DNA of 64,000 nt from Gammaproteobacteria bacterium (GCA_026707735.1 JAPOWH010000019.1:238470-302469); one strand, 5' to 3'. Positions 34,946 through 44,493 are shown, numbered from the stretch's first letter. Program-made: numbers and translations. Notes: generated by a model from the letters alone, not told the origin.

Positions 34946-36264
34946 TGCGATCCATTCTCGACTAGCATCGGTGCATTTGCATGAGCGGCATTGCCCTGGT
35001 CGTCATATGCGTAAACGAAGATCCGGTAATTGCCAGAGTTGGGTGGCGCGGTAAGTTTTGCGGTTGACTGAAAGCGATCTGCAATAAGAAAAGGAATGTC
35101 GTCAATGGACTCCTCAAAATCCCCACCTTCACCTGTCGAATCACTTTCCTTCTTCAGTGTCCACAAGAGGGTAACTGGATCCTCATCAGGGTCGCGGACC
35201 TCAACTGTCACCTCGTACGTTTCTCCAACGATCAGACGTATTCCGTCATAGGCGGTCTTGCCTCCCACAGTGACGCGACCAATTGCCGGAGCACGATTTT
35301 CCGGCCATTCGCCGTTCCATATGTGATACATCACATCCACCGCTTCCGTTGGCTCGCCACTCTCGAGAAACATGCTGTACCAGGTCGGCGTTCTTTCCTG
35401 CTTCTGCCCCCAAAAGAAGATGTAGGTTCCGAGGAGGTTGCTGTCGTTGGGGAGGATCAAATCGTTGTAGGTATCCACCAACCTCTGGGCTTTTTCGCTG
35501 CTTGTATGCTCGATTGGAGCATTCCACGGAGTCATTGCGATTTCCCAATGTCCGAGAGGTCCCCACTCGGTGATCATGAAGGGCACTTCCCTTAGCGAGG
35601 ATTTGGCGTACTTGGGCAGATCGGCGATGGCTCCATAGAGTTGAATGCTGATGAAGTCCAGATCCGGCGCGCGACGCTGCAATATCCGCACGATGCTCGT
35701 ATCCGCGCCGGCGACGGTTGTCGTAGTGGGGTGGTAGGGATCGATTTCGTGGATGCGTTTGGATATGTCGTTGACCGCGTCGTAGACTCGCGGATTGCGC
35801 ATGTTGTAGTTCAGTTCGTTGCCGACGATCCATGCAAGCAAAGCTGGGTGGTCCTTGTAGCGATGAACTATGGATTCGACGAGATCAAACTGCTCCTGAA
35901 CTCGCACAGGATTGTTGTAGTCGAAGCCAAATCTTTCCGACACCACGGGAAGGCATAGCGCTACTGTCAGGCCGTGCCGATGGGCTGCGTCGAGCTTGTC
36001 GAGAGCCATGTCGACTCCCCAAGTGCGAATTGAATTGCCTCCATTCGCAGCAACCTTTCCATAGTCCGATCCGGTCGCTCCAGCACCCTTGACAAAGTAG
36101 GGCTTGCCCTCGCGCAGCATCTGGTAGCCATTCTCGGTCTTGACTACTTCGACCTTGATAGGACCTTCGATTTCCTCATCCGCTACAGAAAAGGGACAGA
36201 ATGCGAGCGCTGCGACAACAGCGATGGCAGGAAGAGGTTGTAGCAAACAGACAGACTTTCTCAT
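34942..36264 (-). CDS. secreted glycoside hydrolase with GH2/GH5-type TIM barrel
   Basis: A 440-residue exported enzyme. The ATG at 36264 starts exactly at the signal peptide (MRKSVCLLQPLPAIAVVAAL) and overlaps the GH3 stop (ATGA). Residues about 30-330 form a clan GH-A TIM barrel: general acid/base E150 in WIVGNELN and nucleophile E233 in MITEWGP. The C-terminal 110 residues look like a beta-sandwich (RLIVGETYEVTVEVRDPDEDP) of PKD/Ig type. Substrate is not certain; clan GH-A with a GH3 partner suggests a beta-glucan or other beta-glucoside. It acts in the periplasm or outside. Confidence 0.8.
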   Translation of the reverse strand: MRKSVCLLQPLPAIAVVAALAFCPFSVADEEIEGPIKVEVVKTENGYQMLREGKPYFVKGAGATGSDYGKVAANGGNSIRTWGVDMALDKLDAAHRHGLTVALCLPVVSERFGFDYNNPVRVQEQFDLVESIVHRYKDHPALLAWIVGNELNYNMRNPRVYDAVNDISKRIHEIDPYHPTTTTVAGADTSIVRILQRRAPDLDFISIQLYGAIADLPKYAKSSLREVPFMITEWGPLGHWEIAMTPWNAPIEHTSSEKAQRLVDTYNDLILPNDSNLLGTYIFFWGQKQERTPTWYSMFLESGEPTEAVDVMYHIWNGEWPENRAPAIGRVTVGGKTAYDGIRLIVGETYEVTVEVRDPDEDPVTLLWTLKKESDSTGEGGDFEESIDDIPFLIADRFQSTAKLTAPPNSGNYRIFVYAYDDQGNAAHANAPMLVENGSQ

Positions 36265-38216
36265 AGATGCGAGTAGATGGTGGACCTTTCTTGTCTGACG
36301 CGAACTGGGTGGCTCGTCGAATCCGTTTCGTCCAGCCCAGGCATAGTCGGATTTACATCCCTGTACGTCAGCCCAAATCCGTAGGGAAACAAGGGATCGT
36401 AATTCGGGTCTCCGCGATTGACCCGCGTTTGATGTGGTGTGCGTGGCCAAGAAAAAGACAAGCGACCTTGAAAATCGTGCTGAATCGTTCCGTCTGGCCC
36501 TCGCAACAGCACATCTGCGATGCCTCCACCTTCCGTCCCGGGCAACCACGCGACGACAAAGGCATCGCACGCGTTCAGTTCGGGGTTGGTCCATCTTGGC
36601 CGACCAGTGAGGAATATGGCAATTACGGGAATGCCTCGAGATTTGAACTCCCGCATCAAATGGAGGGGTTCGGATGACTCTTTGGAGAAACTCAGATGGT
36701 TCAGGTCTCCATCCCCCTCGGCATAGGGGTCTTCGCCGAACACGACGATCCCCACATCGAACTCATCGGAATCCCGCAAGGAATCCACCAGGGCTATAGA
36801 CCCTCCCACTTCGCGGACGGCATTTTCAATCGAGGAGTAGATCGTCTCCCCCTGCGGAAAATCCTCGTTCGTGTTCTCATGGCCTTGCCAAGTAAGGGAC
36901 CAGCCTCCGCACTGCTTGGGAATGTTTGCCGCTCCATCGCCCGTAATGGCAATCCGAGCATTGCGCTGCAACGGAAGCAGGTTGTTCGCATTCTTGAGCA
37001 ATACGAGCGACTTACGAACGGCTTCTCTTGCCAAATCCCTATGTCTTCTGCTTCCCAAACGTTCGCAATCGAGAGACGACAAGCGTTTACCTGGTTCGGT
37101 CCGATCCAACAAACCCGCATGTTCCTTAACCCGAAGAATGCGTGTGACAGCTTCGTCAATCCGATCCTCGGAAATCCTCTCCCCGCGTGCGGCTTCGATA
37201 AGGTAGTCGAGCACGCCACGCCAATCGCTGCTGACCATTAGCATGTCGATGCCAGCGTTTACTGCCAATTCGCACGATTTTGCCGGATCTTCGTCGAGCT
37301 GAAGGAACCCATCCCAATCACTTACTACAAATCCACGAAAACCCAATTGCTGCTTCAAGACACCATTCAGAAGGTAGGAACTGCCGTGCACTTTGCTGCC
37401 ACACCAACTGTTGAACGCAGCCATGACCACCAGCGCGCCTGCTTCGATGCCTCTCAAGTGTCCGGGAGCGTGGACATGCAATAGTTCATATTCAGTGCAC
37501 AGGGTGTCGCCCTGATCTCTGCCACCTTCCGTTCCACCCTCGCCTATGAAGTGTTTGCAAGTTGCAAGAATCCTTCCATCCGACATGAAGCTCGAACTTC
37601 CAGGATTTCCCTGCAATCCCCAAATCGCTCGGCTTGCATAGCTCTCAACAATGTCGGGGTCCTCCGAGTAGCCTTCGTATGAACGTCCCCACCGATCATC
37701 CCTTACCACCGCAAGAGTCGGAGCGAATGTCCAATCAATTCCCGTGGCGTAGACTTCCCTTGCAGTAGCTTCCAGTACGCGCTCGACGAGGTCGGGGTCA
37801 CGAGCGGCACCGAGGCCGATGTTGTGTGGAAAGATCGTGGCGCCAAAGACGTTGGAATGACCGTGAACCGCGTCTGTCCCCCACAAAATTGGGACGTTGT
37901 GTCTACTAAATTCGGATGTCGCGTCTCGAAACGCCTGAGCCTGTTCGGCCCACTCGCCCGCATCGGCGTGCTTGTTGGCATTTGGGAAGATGCCGCCGCC
38001 GTTGAGAATCGATCCAATGCCGTTCTTGCCCGCTTCCTGTGGAGTGATCGAGGCGAATTCTGCTTGGATCATTTGGGCGGCTTTCTCTTCGAGGCTAAGG
38101 TTCGAGAGAACCCTCGCTACCTTCGCTTCGATCTCACGAGACCGTTGAGGATTTCTCCCAAAAGGGTCTCGACACATGGGCCAACGGACGTCTTCCTTCC
38201 GTCTAGCTAGAGTCAA
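36261..38216 (-). CDS. GH3 family beta-glucosidase
   Basis: A 651-residue glycoside hydrolase family 3 enzyme. The N-terminal barrel has LSLEEKAAQMIQ, WGTDAVHGHSNVFGATIFPHNIGL, CKHFIGEG and the nucleophile Asp in VVSDWDG (D300); the C-terminal alpha/beta domain (SLVLLKNANNLLPL) is present. The FPHN and GTDAVHGH motifs fit exo-beta-1,3/1,4-glucosidases. No signal peptide is visible, so it is likely cytosolic or needs another start. The TTG at 38216 overlaps the lacI stop (TTGA); an ATG at 38177 is an alternative. It would release glucose from imported beta-glucosides. Confidence 0.9.
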   Translation of the reverse strand: MTLARRKEDVRWPMCRDPFGRNPQRSREIEAKVARVLSNLSLEEKAAQMIQAEFASITPQEAGKNGIGSILNGGGIFPNANKHADAGEWAEQAQAFRDATSEFSRHNVPILWGTDAVHGHSNVFGATIFPHNIGLGAARDPDLVERVLEATAREVYATGIDWTFAPTLAVVRDDRWGRSYEGYSEDPDIVESYASRAIWGLQGNPGSSSFMSDGRILATCKHFIGEGGTEGGRDQGDTLCTEYELLHVHAPGHLRGIEAGALVVMAAFNSWCGSKVHGSSYLLNGVLKQQLGFRGFVVSDWDGFLQLDEDPAKSCELAVNAGIDMLMVSSDWRGVLDYLIEAARGERISEDRIDEAVTRILRVKEHAGLLDRTEPGKRLSSLDCERLGSRRHRDLAREAVRKSLVLLKNANNLLPLQRNARIAITGDGAANIPKQCGGWSLTWQGHENTNEDFPQGETIYSSIENAVREVGGSIALVDSLRDSDEFDVGIVVFGEDPYAEGDGDLNHLSFSKESSEPLHLMREFKSRGIPVIAIFLTGRPRWTNPELNACDAFVVAWLPGTEGGGIADVLLRGPDGTIQHDFQGRLSFSWPRTPHQTRVNRGDPNYDPLFPYGFGLTYRDVNPTMPGLDETDSTSHPVRVRQERSTIYSHL

Positions 38217-39253
38217 TTACCGACTCCAATGCGCCGTCCCAAGGAATCACGTGCGACGATCTCACACCCAAACTCCAAGTTCATTTCTTGAGGTGGATTT
38301 CCAGCCAATGAATCAATCAACAGGGAAGCGGCCACTCTTGCCATCTCGAATATGGGTTGACGAACCGTTGTCAGGAATGGCCATGTTCGAGTCGCGGTTG
38401 GCGAATCGTCAAACCCGACAATGGACACGTCTTCAACGGGTTTCAGACCGGCTTGATTCAGCGCAACAATTGCTCCGGCAGCCATGTCGTCGTTGCTCGC
38501 GATGATCGCCGTTGGCTTTTCTTGCAGCTCCAGCAGCTTGCGAGCGGACGCGTTGCCCGATTCGAAATCGAACATCCCCGAGACGACCAGGTTTGGATCG
38601 GAGTCGAGAGCCAAGTCCCGCACGCAGCGCAAGAAACCACTTCTCCGTCGCTCGGTTGCGCCGTGTACCGGGTCTCCCTCGATAAATCCTATGCGCTCGT
38701 GGCCAAAAGAACTGACATACCTCGCAAGCTGGTAGGTAGCCTCTTCATCATTGGGTCGGACGGAAATCCAGTCGCTACGCACGTGTCGGGGCGATAGTTG
38801 CGCGAAGGGTGTGCCAAGGTCAAGAAGCGTATCTGTAATCTCAGTTCTATCTCCCATTGGAGCTGGGAGAACGATGCCGTCAACGCGGCTTTGACGTACA
38901 AACTTGGTGATTTCGTCGCGCGAGACACTCACTTCAGCTGGGCGAACCAGCAAGGTATAGTTCGACGACTCACATGCGGCGTAAGCGCCTTCCACGACTC
39001 GTTTGAGGTAGGAGAATTCATGGGGATTCTCGAGGATCAGCCCGATGTTGTAGGACCGTCGGGAGGCCAGGCTGCGTGCAGAGGGATGCGGGACATAGTC
39101 CAGCGACGCTGCCGCGTCGAGCACACGCATCCGCATTGCTTCGCGAACGTACTTTTCTTGATTGAACACGCGGGAGACTGTCTTGATGGAGACTCCCGCC
39201 GTGTTCGCAACGTCCGTAATGGTTGAACGCTTCAATTCTCCGCCTGACTGCAT
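38213..39253 (-). CDS. LacI-family transcriptional regulator
   Basis: A 346-residue regulator. The N-terminal helix-turn-helix and hinge are canonical (STITDVANTAGVSIKTVSRVFN, then YVPHPSARSLAS), followed by a periplasmic-binding-like effector domain (IGLILENPHEFSYL, DGIVLPAP, IIASNDDMAAGAI, VSIVGFDDSP). It likely senses a sugar from the locus and controls the adjacent hydrolase, transporter and TonB receptor genes. It lies between the receptor and the GH3 gene, on the same strand. A palindrome lies 8 bp before its ATG and a LacI-type site lies before the receptor gene. Confidence 0.92.
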   Translation of the reverse strand: MQSGGELKRSTITDVANTAGVSIKTVSRVFNQEKYVREAMRMRVLDAAASLDYVPHPSARSLASRRSYNIGLILENPHEFSYLKRVVEGAYAACESSNYTLLVRPAEVSVSRDEITKFVRQSRVDGIVLPAPMGDRTEITDTLLDLGTPFAQLSPRHVRSDWISVRPNDEEATYQLARYVSSFGHERIGFIEGDPVHGATERRRSGFLRCVRDLALDSDPNLVVSGMFDFESGNASARKLLELQEKPTAIIASNDDMAAGAIVALNQAGLKPVEDVSIVGFDDSPTATRTWPFLTTVRQPIFEMARVAASLLIDSLAGNPPQEMNLEFGCEIVARDSLGRRIGVGN

Positions 39254-39260
39254 TCAAAAG

Positions 39261-39275
39261 AGTGCTTGCAGCACT
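39261..39275. promoter_or_regulatory. palindrome just upstream of lacI-family gene
   Basis: A perfect inverted repeat AGTGCT-TGC-AGCACT ends 8 bp before the regulator's ATG, in the 73-bp gap after the receptor gene. It could be an operator for autoregulation, or part of a weak terminator that reduces transcription from the receptor gene into the rest of the operon. Confidence 0.35.
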
Positions 39276-39326
39276 TCCTCAACTGCTATTTTCCTTCCTC
39301 AAAATGGTTTCAACCGAAAAGACTTT

Positions 39327-42044
39327 CTAGTTGAACGCTTTGCTGAAACGCAGTCCCATGGACCTCGGAGGGAAGAAGTTCGCTCGCCAGTAGCCTGGGC
39401 CGGGGTCCGCCCATGATCGGATCACTTCGTCCGTCATGTTGTAGCCAAACGCAACTACGGCCCAAGCCTGACGTTCGTTGATGATCTTGAAGTGCATGTT
39501 GACCGTCATGAAGCCTTCTTGCCCGGCGTGAAAAGGACCGTCGTCATAGTTGGTGTCGTTGAAGAACATCTCGGACTGCCAGTTCAGCGTCACTGAAGGA
39601 CCATACTGGTAGCCGTTGCCCGTCCACCAGGAGTGCTCGGCGGTAACAGAGAAGGACCACTCGGGCGACCACGGCAGTTTGTTTCCAGACAAGTCCGTCG
39701 GACGACGAAATCCGCCGGCTTCCAGCGGTTGAGAGAGATCTTCAGCCGGACAAGCTTTGAGATTCAGATAGGCACGTTCGAAGCAGAACAGCCCATCATC
39801 TGCGCCGTCGAGCTTGCCGATCTCGGCATTGAGGTAGGAAGCCCATCCGAACAAGTGTCCGCCACGCCATGGCTCGAGCCAATCGAACTCCAATTCGATT
39901 CCGAAAATATCTGCCTCAGCCAGATTGGTGGTCAGCAAAGTGCCGATTTCTCGATCGGTGTGCTGGGATCTACCAACGATCACCCATGATGTTCGCTGCA
40001 TGTTGGAGTAGTCGCTCAGAAACACATTGCCAAGCAGGCGCATTTTTCTGTCGAGCACCTCGGCCTTCATTCCGAATTCGTAGGTCGTTACGTTTTCTGG
40101 ATCGTAGGGGAATGCCGTTACTTCTCCACACTCACAGACATCAACCTTGTCTCCAAACCCTCCAGCCTTGAAGCCCGTCGCGATGCTGCCGTAAACAAAC
40201 ACTTCGTTGGTTACGAGGTAGTCAGCACCGATTCTCCAAGTTCCTTGGCTCCAATCAGCCGTATAGGTATTGTCGGTACCAGGAATTCGATCGGGAAAGT
40301 TCTCGGCCAAGGAGCCCATTTCTGGAGTCAGTTTGTCGGCCTGATACCAAGCAGGATCTGCATGCCAGCCTGGCACAACTCCAATCAGACCCCACGACTC
40401 GAACCAGAAAGGCGCGGGGGATGGGTCGTAGAGACCCGGGTTCACCCAATAGCCGATGGTGGAGTGGTTGGAACCATTCTTATCGAACTTTTCGTCCCAT
40501 GTCTGACGGTAGCCGACTGTTACGTTGATGTCTGGATCGATTGAGTAGTCGACTTGCGCGAATATGGCTTGGGTGTTAACACCTCGATCTGGCTGAACGA
40601 ACGACTGCGCAAGTGGAATTCCGCCTCCGCAGCAGAATGGAAGTTCTACATCGAAGCGAATCTGGTTCTCTTCAGACATGAGGAACGCGCCCGCAATCCA
40701 GTTCAGGGGTCCCGACCCAGTCGACTTGAACTGCAGCTCGTGGACCATCGACTCGTATGTCGAATCCCTAGTGGTCAGCTGCAAGTCCTCAAACGGAAAC
40801 TTGACCTGAAGGGGAAAGCCCAATCTTTCAAAGGCAGCGGCGTCGCGTACGAGCGGCGGAGCGCCGCAGCAAAAGCGCACGATGCCGTAGCCCGGGTGTT
40901 CGGGATCTACAAAAGCACCACCATCGCCATCGTATTGCTGAAATCGGTCCTGCGTCGACGCGGCCATTCGATACTCGATGGAGACTTCGTCAAAGTAGTC
41001 TGAGACAAATTCCAATCGGAATGTGTTGATTGTGAAATCCAGTTCGCCTGGAACATTGATTCGGGCATGCCAAAGGTCGTGATCGCACTCAAAGAAAGTG
41101 CTCTCTGCCTTTTCGCAGTCCTTTAGTGAAATTCCGCCTGGACTCGCGTCGTTGTAGATGTCGTACGTCAGCTTTAGGTCGCCATACTCCATCATGTCGA
41201 AACGCAATGCGGCGCGGAACGCCCAACGATTGACTGCGAAATATGCGTCGCTGTCGTCAACGGGTCTATTGCGGCGCTGGTCTGTGTTTGGAATGCCATC
41301 GGCCGGTATTTCGGGCACACCATCGCCATTGACGTCCATTTCCAGATCGAATTCGTCACTCACTTGGTCAATGAAGCTGTCTGCCCGTTCGAACATCGAG
41401 GAAACGCGTAATGCTGCAGTCTCCCCAAGTGGCAGATTGAACCAGCCTCTCCCGGCCATCTTGTTGAAATTCCCAACATCGAATTCGAATGATCCATCCG
41501 TTGCATCGGAAGAGGGGTTCGAGGTCACGATGTTGATGCTGCCCGACGTTGAATTGCGTCCGAAAAGCGTTCCCTGAGGACCTCGCATGATTTCGACCCG
41601 GTCGACGTCATGAAGCAATGCCAATCCAGCTTGAGGTCGAGGGGAGTACATGCCGTCCACGTGCATGGACACGGTCGGGTCGCCCAGTTCTGTGAAATTG
41701 TTCGAAGTGATGCCTCGCACGGTGACCTGAACCCCTGAATCGGAAGGGGATGTGCCGACTTGCATATTGGGAACCAAGTCGCCCAAATCGGTTACATCGG
41801 ACACATTCTGTTCCGTAAGTCTTTGCTGTGACACTGCAGACACGGAAACCGGCGTTGTCATGAGATCTGTGGCGCGCTTCGTGGCGGTCACAATGATTTC
41901 TTCCATTTCGGATGATTGCGCCGATTCGCCTTCATCTGCGTCTTGCTGTCCATAAACAGTCTGTGCACAAAGCAAAAACACTCCGGTTGAGAGTAGGAAT
42001 GCTCTGCACCACGAAGAAGTTGCGATTAGTGTTTCTCTTGCCAT
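39327..42044 (-). CDS. TonB-dependent outer-membrane receptor
   Basis: A 905-residue outer-membrane receptor. The ATG at 42044 follows GGGAA and begins a signal peptide ending VYGQ. A TonB-box-like MEEIIVTATKR leads into the plug (QNVSDVTDLGDLVPNMQV, RVEIMRGPQGTLFGRNSTSGSINIVT) and a long beta-barrel ending RFSKAFN with the terminal aromatic-containing strand. It resembles the carbohydrate/siderophore receptors common in marine Gammaproteobacteria. Association with a LacI regulator, two glycoside hydrolases and a sugar symporter points to uptake of an oligosaccharide through the outer membrane. Confidence 0.93.
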   Translation of the reverse strand: MARETLIATSSWCRAFLLSTGVFLLCAQTVYGQQDADEGESAQSSEMEEIIVTATKRATDLMTTPVSVSAVSQQRLTEQNVSDVTDLGDLVPNMQVGTSPSDSGVQVTVRGITSNNFTELGDPTVSMHVDGMYSPRPQAGLALLHDVDRVEIMRGPQGTLFGRNSTSGSINIVTSNPSSDATDGSFEFDVGNFNKMAGRGWFNLPLGETAALRVSSMFERADSFIDQVSDEFDLEMDVNGDGVPEIPADGIPNTDQRRNRPVDDSDAYFAVNRWAFRAALRFDMMEYGDLKLTYDIYNDASPGGISLKDCEKAESTFFECDHDLWHARINVPGELDFTINTFRLEFVSDYFDEVSIEYRMAASTQDRFQQYDGDGGAFVDPEHPGYGIVRFCCGAPPLVRDAAAFERLGFPLQVKFPFEDLQLTTRDSTYESMVHELQFKSTGSGPLNWIAGAFLMSEENQIRFDVELPFCCGGGIPLAQSFVQPDRGVNTQAIFAQVDYSIDPDINVTVGYRQTWDEKFDKNGSNHSTIGYWVNPGLYDPSPAPFWFESWGLIGVVPGWHADPAWYQADKLTPEMGSLAENFPDRIPGTDNTYTADWSQGTWRIGADYLVTNEVFVYGSIATGFKAGGFGDKVDVCECGEVTAFPYDPENVTTYEFGMKAEVLDRKMRLLGNVFLSDYSNMQRTSWVIVGRSQHTDREIGTLLTTNLAEADIFGIELEFDWLEPWRGGHLFGWASYLNAEIGKLDGADDGLFCFERAYLNLKACPAEDLSQPLEAGGFRRPTDLSGNKLPWSPEWSFSVTAEHSWWTGNGYQYGPSVTLNWQSEMFFNDTNYDDGPFHAGQEGFMTVNMHFKIINERQAWAVVAFGYNMTDEVIRSWADPGPGYWRANFFPPRSMGLRFSKAFN

Positions 42045-42089
42045 TTCCCTGTCAGACAAAGTGTTTGAAAAGGGGTTTATAACCATTTA

Positions 42090-42103
42090 TGACAACGCTG
42101 TCA
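42090..42103. promoter_or_regulatory. LacI-type operator candidate before the TonB receptor gene
   Basis: TGACAACGCTGTCA has matching arms (TGACA/TGTCA) around a central CG, the usual form of LacI-family operators. It lies 46 bp before the receptor ATG, in the promoter region, and the regulator gene is part of the same locus. The rest of 42045-42390 holds no gene that I can support. Confidence 0.5.
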
Positions 42104-42390
42104 ATTTATCCTATGCAATGCTCATCGAAGTTGGAAATTGGTAAGACGAGCAGGGCAGACAGCTGCTTTGTCAAAGTGTGCACAGTTGATGCGATTTAGG
42201 AATTGGCGGCCAATGGAGACGGGCGGGAATCGTCAGTGAAAGTTCAAGTGATCGAGGTTGAGGCTACGGCTGGCGGTCCCCCCTTTCCACTTCGATTATG
42301 GCAGCCCGAAACACACCGTTGGTGCAGATTTCCTGGGCAGTCCGAACTTAATTCAAACAATGCCCACCAACAGTGGATCCTAAATGGCTC

Positions 42391-43605
42391 CTAGACCAGC
42401 TGCGAAAGAAAGGTCTTCGCGGGAACGCGGATTGGAGAATGAAAGTCGAAGCAATTTCGAGCTTCAAATGCAGTGTCGAATGAAATTTGGAACACGTGTT
42501 GCGCGCCGGTCTGGTCCTGAAAGTACCGCAATTGCGGTGACAAGGATGAGGAGGCACCAGCCTTAACTTCCACCAAGAACCATGGTTCGCTATTTTTTAC
42601 GACTACGAAGTCGACTTCACGCTTTTGAGTGTCGCGCAGAAAATGAAGTGAGTAGACTCCCAATCCACTTTCGGTCCACCAATTCACAGACTTGAGTAAT
42701 GCACTCGCAACAATGTTCTCCGCCCTTGCACCGACGTCCTGCACCTGAGACCAATCCCACAAGTAGAACTTTGGTTCTTTGCGCAGAGATCTAGCTACGT
42801 TCTTGTACCAAGGAGTCACCCGGAAGCAGTAATACAGAGATTCCAGAATCGCGACCCACCGACGAATGCTGTCCACTGAAGCTTGCGTCGCGCGGGAAAG
42901 TCCCAGGTAATTCGACAGTTGGCCGACTCTGCTTCGAATCTGCAGAGCAAGCGACTCGATCTGACTTAATTCCCGCACTCGGGTCAGGTCACGGACTTCC
43001 TCACGAAGCACCTGCTCGTTCAAACCAAGTGTCCATCGATTGTGAAACCGCTGGTTTGCTCGATTAAACGGTTCTGGGAATCCTCCAAAACGCAAGAGTG
43101 CTTCCCATTGGTCGTCATCTATCTCTTGTGGGGCTGTTGCAATCTCTGATTCTCGATCTGGACTACGAACTAGCTCTCCGACTGAAAGAGGATGCAATGT
43201 ATAGGGGAAGTATCGTCCGCGAAGACTATCTCCTCCTCGACTGAAGACGTTCAACTGAGCGCTTCCAGTTACGATTGCCCGAAATGTGGAGTACGAGTCG
43301 TGCAGACCCTTCAGAAAGTCTCGCCACCGACTGTATTTGTGCAGTTCGTCGAATAGGCAAACCAACGATTCCTCGGTAACTTGGTCAAGACCGATCTCAG
43401 ACGCGAGGCCAGCTGTGTCTTGAAGAAATTGTTGTCGATGGGCGACGTTGTCCCAATTGAGGTAGTGAGAGCGAGGGAGACGATCGGAAATGTTCCGCAC
43501 TGTCGTAGTCTTTCCCACCTGCCTAGGTCCCGACAAGAAGATCATTTGTCGGTACTCATCTAGGAGTGATAGGAACTCCCTTTCTACATACCTCTCGATA
43601 AGCAT
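42391..43605 (-). CDS. AAA ATPase with DUF4143 domain
   Basis: A 404-residue ATPase of the AAA_14/DUF4143 group. The Walker A is SGPRQVGKTTT and the Walker B region is LVCLFDELHKY, followed by an arginine-sensor-like motif (IVTGSAQLNVFSRG). The C-terminal DUF4143 part contains the nuclease-like motif REVDFVV and the late LVEVKAG, a layout often compared with PD-(D/E)XK folds. These genes are common in accessory regions, and their role is unknown. ATG at 43605 is used; the frame extends five codons into the inverted repeat upstream. It ends a minus-strand accessory group. Confidence 0.85.
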   Translation of the reverse strand: MLIERYVEREFLSLLDEYRQMIFLSGPRQVGKTTTVRNISDRLPRSHYLNWDNVAHRQQFLQDTAGLASEIGLDQVTEESLVCLFDELHKYSRWRDFLKGLHDSYSTFRAIVTGSAQLNVFSRGGDSLRGRYFPYTLHPLSVGELVRSPDRESEIATAPQEIDDDQWEALLRFGGFPEPFNRANQRFHNRWTLGLNEQVLREEVRDLTRVRELSQIESLALQIRSRVGQLSNYLGLSRATQASVDSIRRWVAILESLYYCFRVTPWYKNVARSLRKEPKFYLWDWSQVQDVGARAENIVASALLKSVNWWTESGLGVYSLHFLRDTQKREVDFVVVKNSEPWFLVEVKAGASSSLSPQLRYFQDQTGAQHVFQISFDTAFEARNCFDFHSPIRVPAKTFLSQLV

Positions 43606-43655
43606 TTGAAGTATTATCATAAAAAAATCATGATAATTTTACGATAATACTTCAA
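43606..43655. repeat. perfect 13-bp inverted repeat at the ATPase start
   Basis: TTGAAGTATTATC (43606-43618) and GATAATACTTCAA (43643-43655) are perfect reverse complements around a 24-base AT-rich loop that itself contains a smaller ATCAT/ATGAT repeat. The structure ends directly at the ATPase start codon, so it could be an operator, an RNA hairpin that covers the ribosome-binding site, or a remnant of a mobile element end. Confidence 0.6.
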
Positions 43656-43817
43656 AAATACACGTCGGGAGGTTGGAATTGCTTTGCGGATGCAGTTGTC
43701 CAAACACAGTCGATCGCGGATGGCGACGGGCTATGGTGGGTGAGCGAATCTGCCCGTGTGCCTCGGTTTTGACTCGTCGTCTCCGTGTTTGCTCTATTCT
43801 GGGTGGGTTTCGATTCC

Positions 43818-44114
43818 CTAACCTGCTGCCTTTCTGAGACTAACGAAGCGCGACACGGTAATTTCATCTGCACGGGCACGCATCTTCGCAATGTCATAGC
43901 TATTTTGCATTCGCATGAGAGTATCCATCGACACATCGAACGCCTTTTCGATTCGCAATGCCATAGTTGGTGATAGACGAGTTCGCCCGTTTAGCACAGC
44001 CGACAATGCCGCACGGGTGACGCCAAGAACTTTCGCGGATTGGGTAACCGTGAGGTCGAGTGGATCAATGATCTCCCACTTGACAAACTCGCCTGGATGG
44101 ACGGGCGCTTTCAT
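43818..44114 (-). CDS. higA: HigA-type antitoxin, orphan
   Basis: A 98-residue XRE protein of the HigA/VapI class: it starts MKAPVHPGEFVKWEI, has the helix-turn-helix TVTQSAKVLGVTRAALSAVLNGR and the typical PTMALRIEKAFDVSMDTLMRMQ segment. The ATG at 44114 matches the family start. HigA normally follows a HigB mRNA-cleaving toxin, but the 97 bp upstream cannot encode one and the next gene upstream is unrelated. It is therefore an orphan antitoxin or regulator. Confidence 0.85.
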   Translation of the reverse strand: MKAPVHPGEFVKWEIIDPLDLTVTQSAKVLGVTRAALSAVLNGRTRLSPTMALRIEKAFDVSMDTLMRMQNSYDIAKMRARADEITVSRFVSLRKAAG

Positions 44115-44211
44115 TCGTATCCCACCTTCGGGATTCCGCTTGGATTCACTAAGAGTGTCAGGTGACATTGGATACTAGGAACACCGAGCTTGATTCCGGA
44201 GCGAAACCCAA

Positions 44212-44493
44212 TCAGCGTGGAGGCGAGGCTCGATTGTCACTAGGATCATTCTTCAGTTCCGCAAACCGTCCTGTCGTTCTTCGAGTCAAACGACACAACC
44301 TACGAACTTCCGCTAACTGTTGAGTCTTGCATTGGCCGAGAATTTCGAGCCAATTTACGGACAAGCCAGCGACATCAGGATCGGTATGTCGCAAGCGAAA
44401 CTCGGATCCATTGGGGCTCCCATCCTCCAATACCATGCTCGGTTTAACATAACGGACAATATGGTCATTTGCTGGGAGGTCATCACCTTTCAT
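44212..44493 (-). CDS. small conserved-looking protein of a two-gene pair
   Basis: A 93-residue protein that I cannot name. Its layout (D-H-I-V-R-Y-V-K-P, then GSEFRLRH, GLSVNWLE, and a C-terminal GRFAELKND) looks like a compact conserved domain rather than chance. The ATG overlaps the stop of the upstream 200-residue gene (ATGA, 44490-44493), so the two are translated together. It has no signal peptide or membrane helix. Its place between HigA and other accessory genes suggests a stress or conflict function; this is inference only. Confidence 0.55.
   Translation of the reverse strand: MKGDDLPANDHIVRYVKPSMVLEDGSPNGSEFRLRHTDPDVAGLSVNWLEILGQCKTQQLAEVRRLCRLTRRTTGRFAELKNDPSDNRASPPR

Noticed and set aside
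35246..35833. 195-codon minus-strand frame inside the hydrolase gene
   Set aside because: It is a shadow of the TIM-barrel hydrolase, whose catalytic motifs are clear in the main frame.
36265..36594. Extension of the TIM-barrel hydrolase frame to 36594
   Set aside because: It overlaps the end of the GH3 gene in another frame, is Arg-rich as in shadow frames, and the signal peptide starts at 36264.
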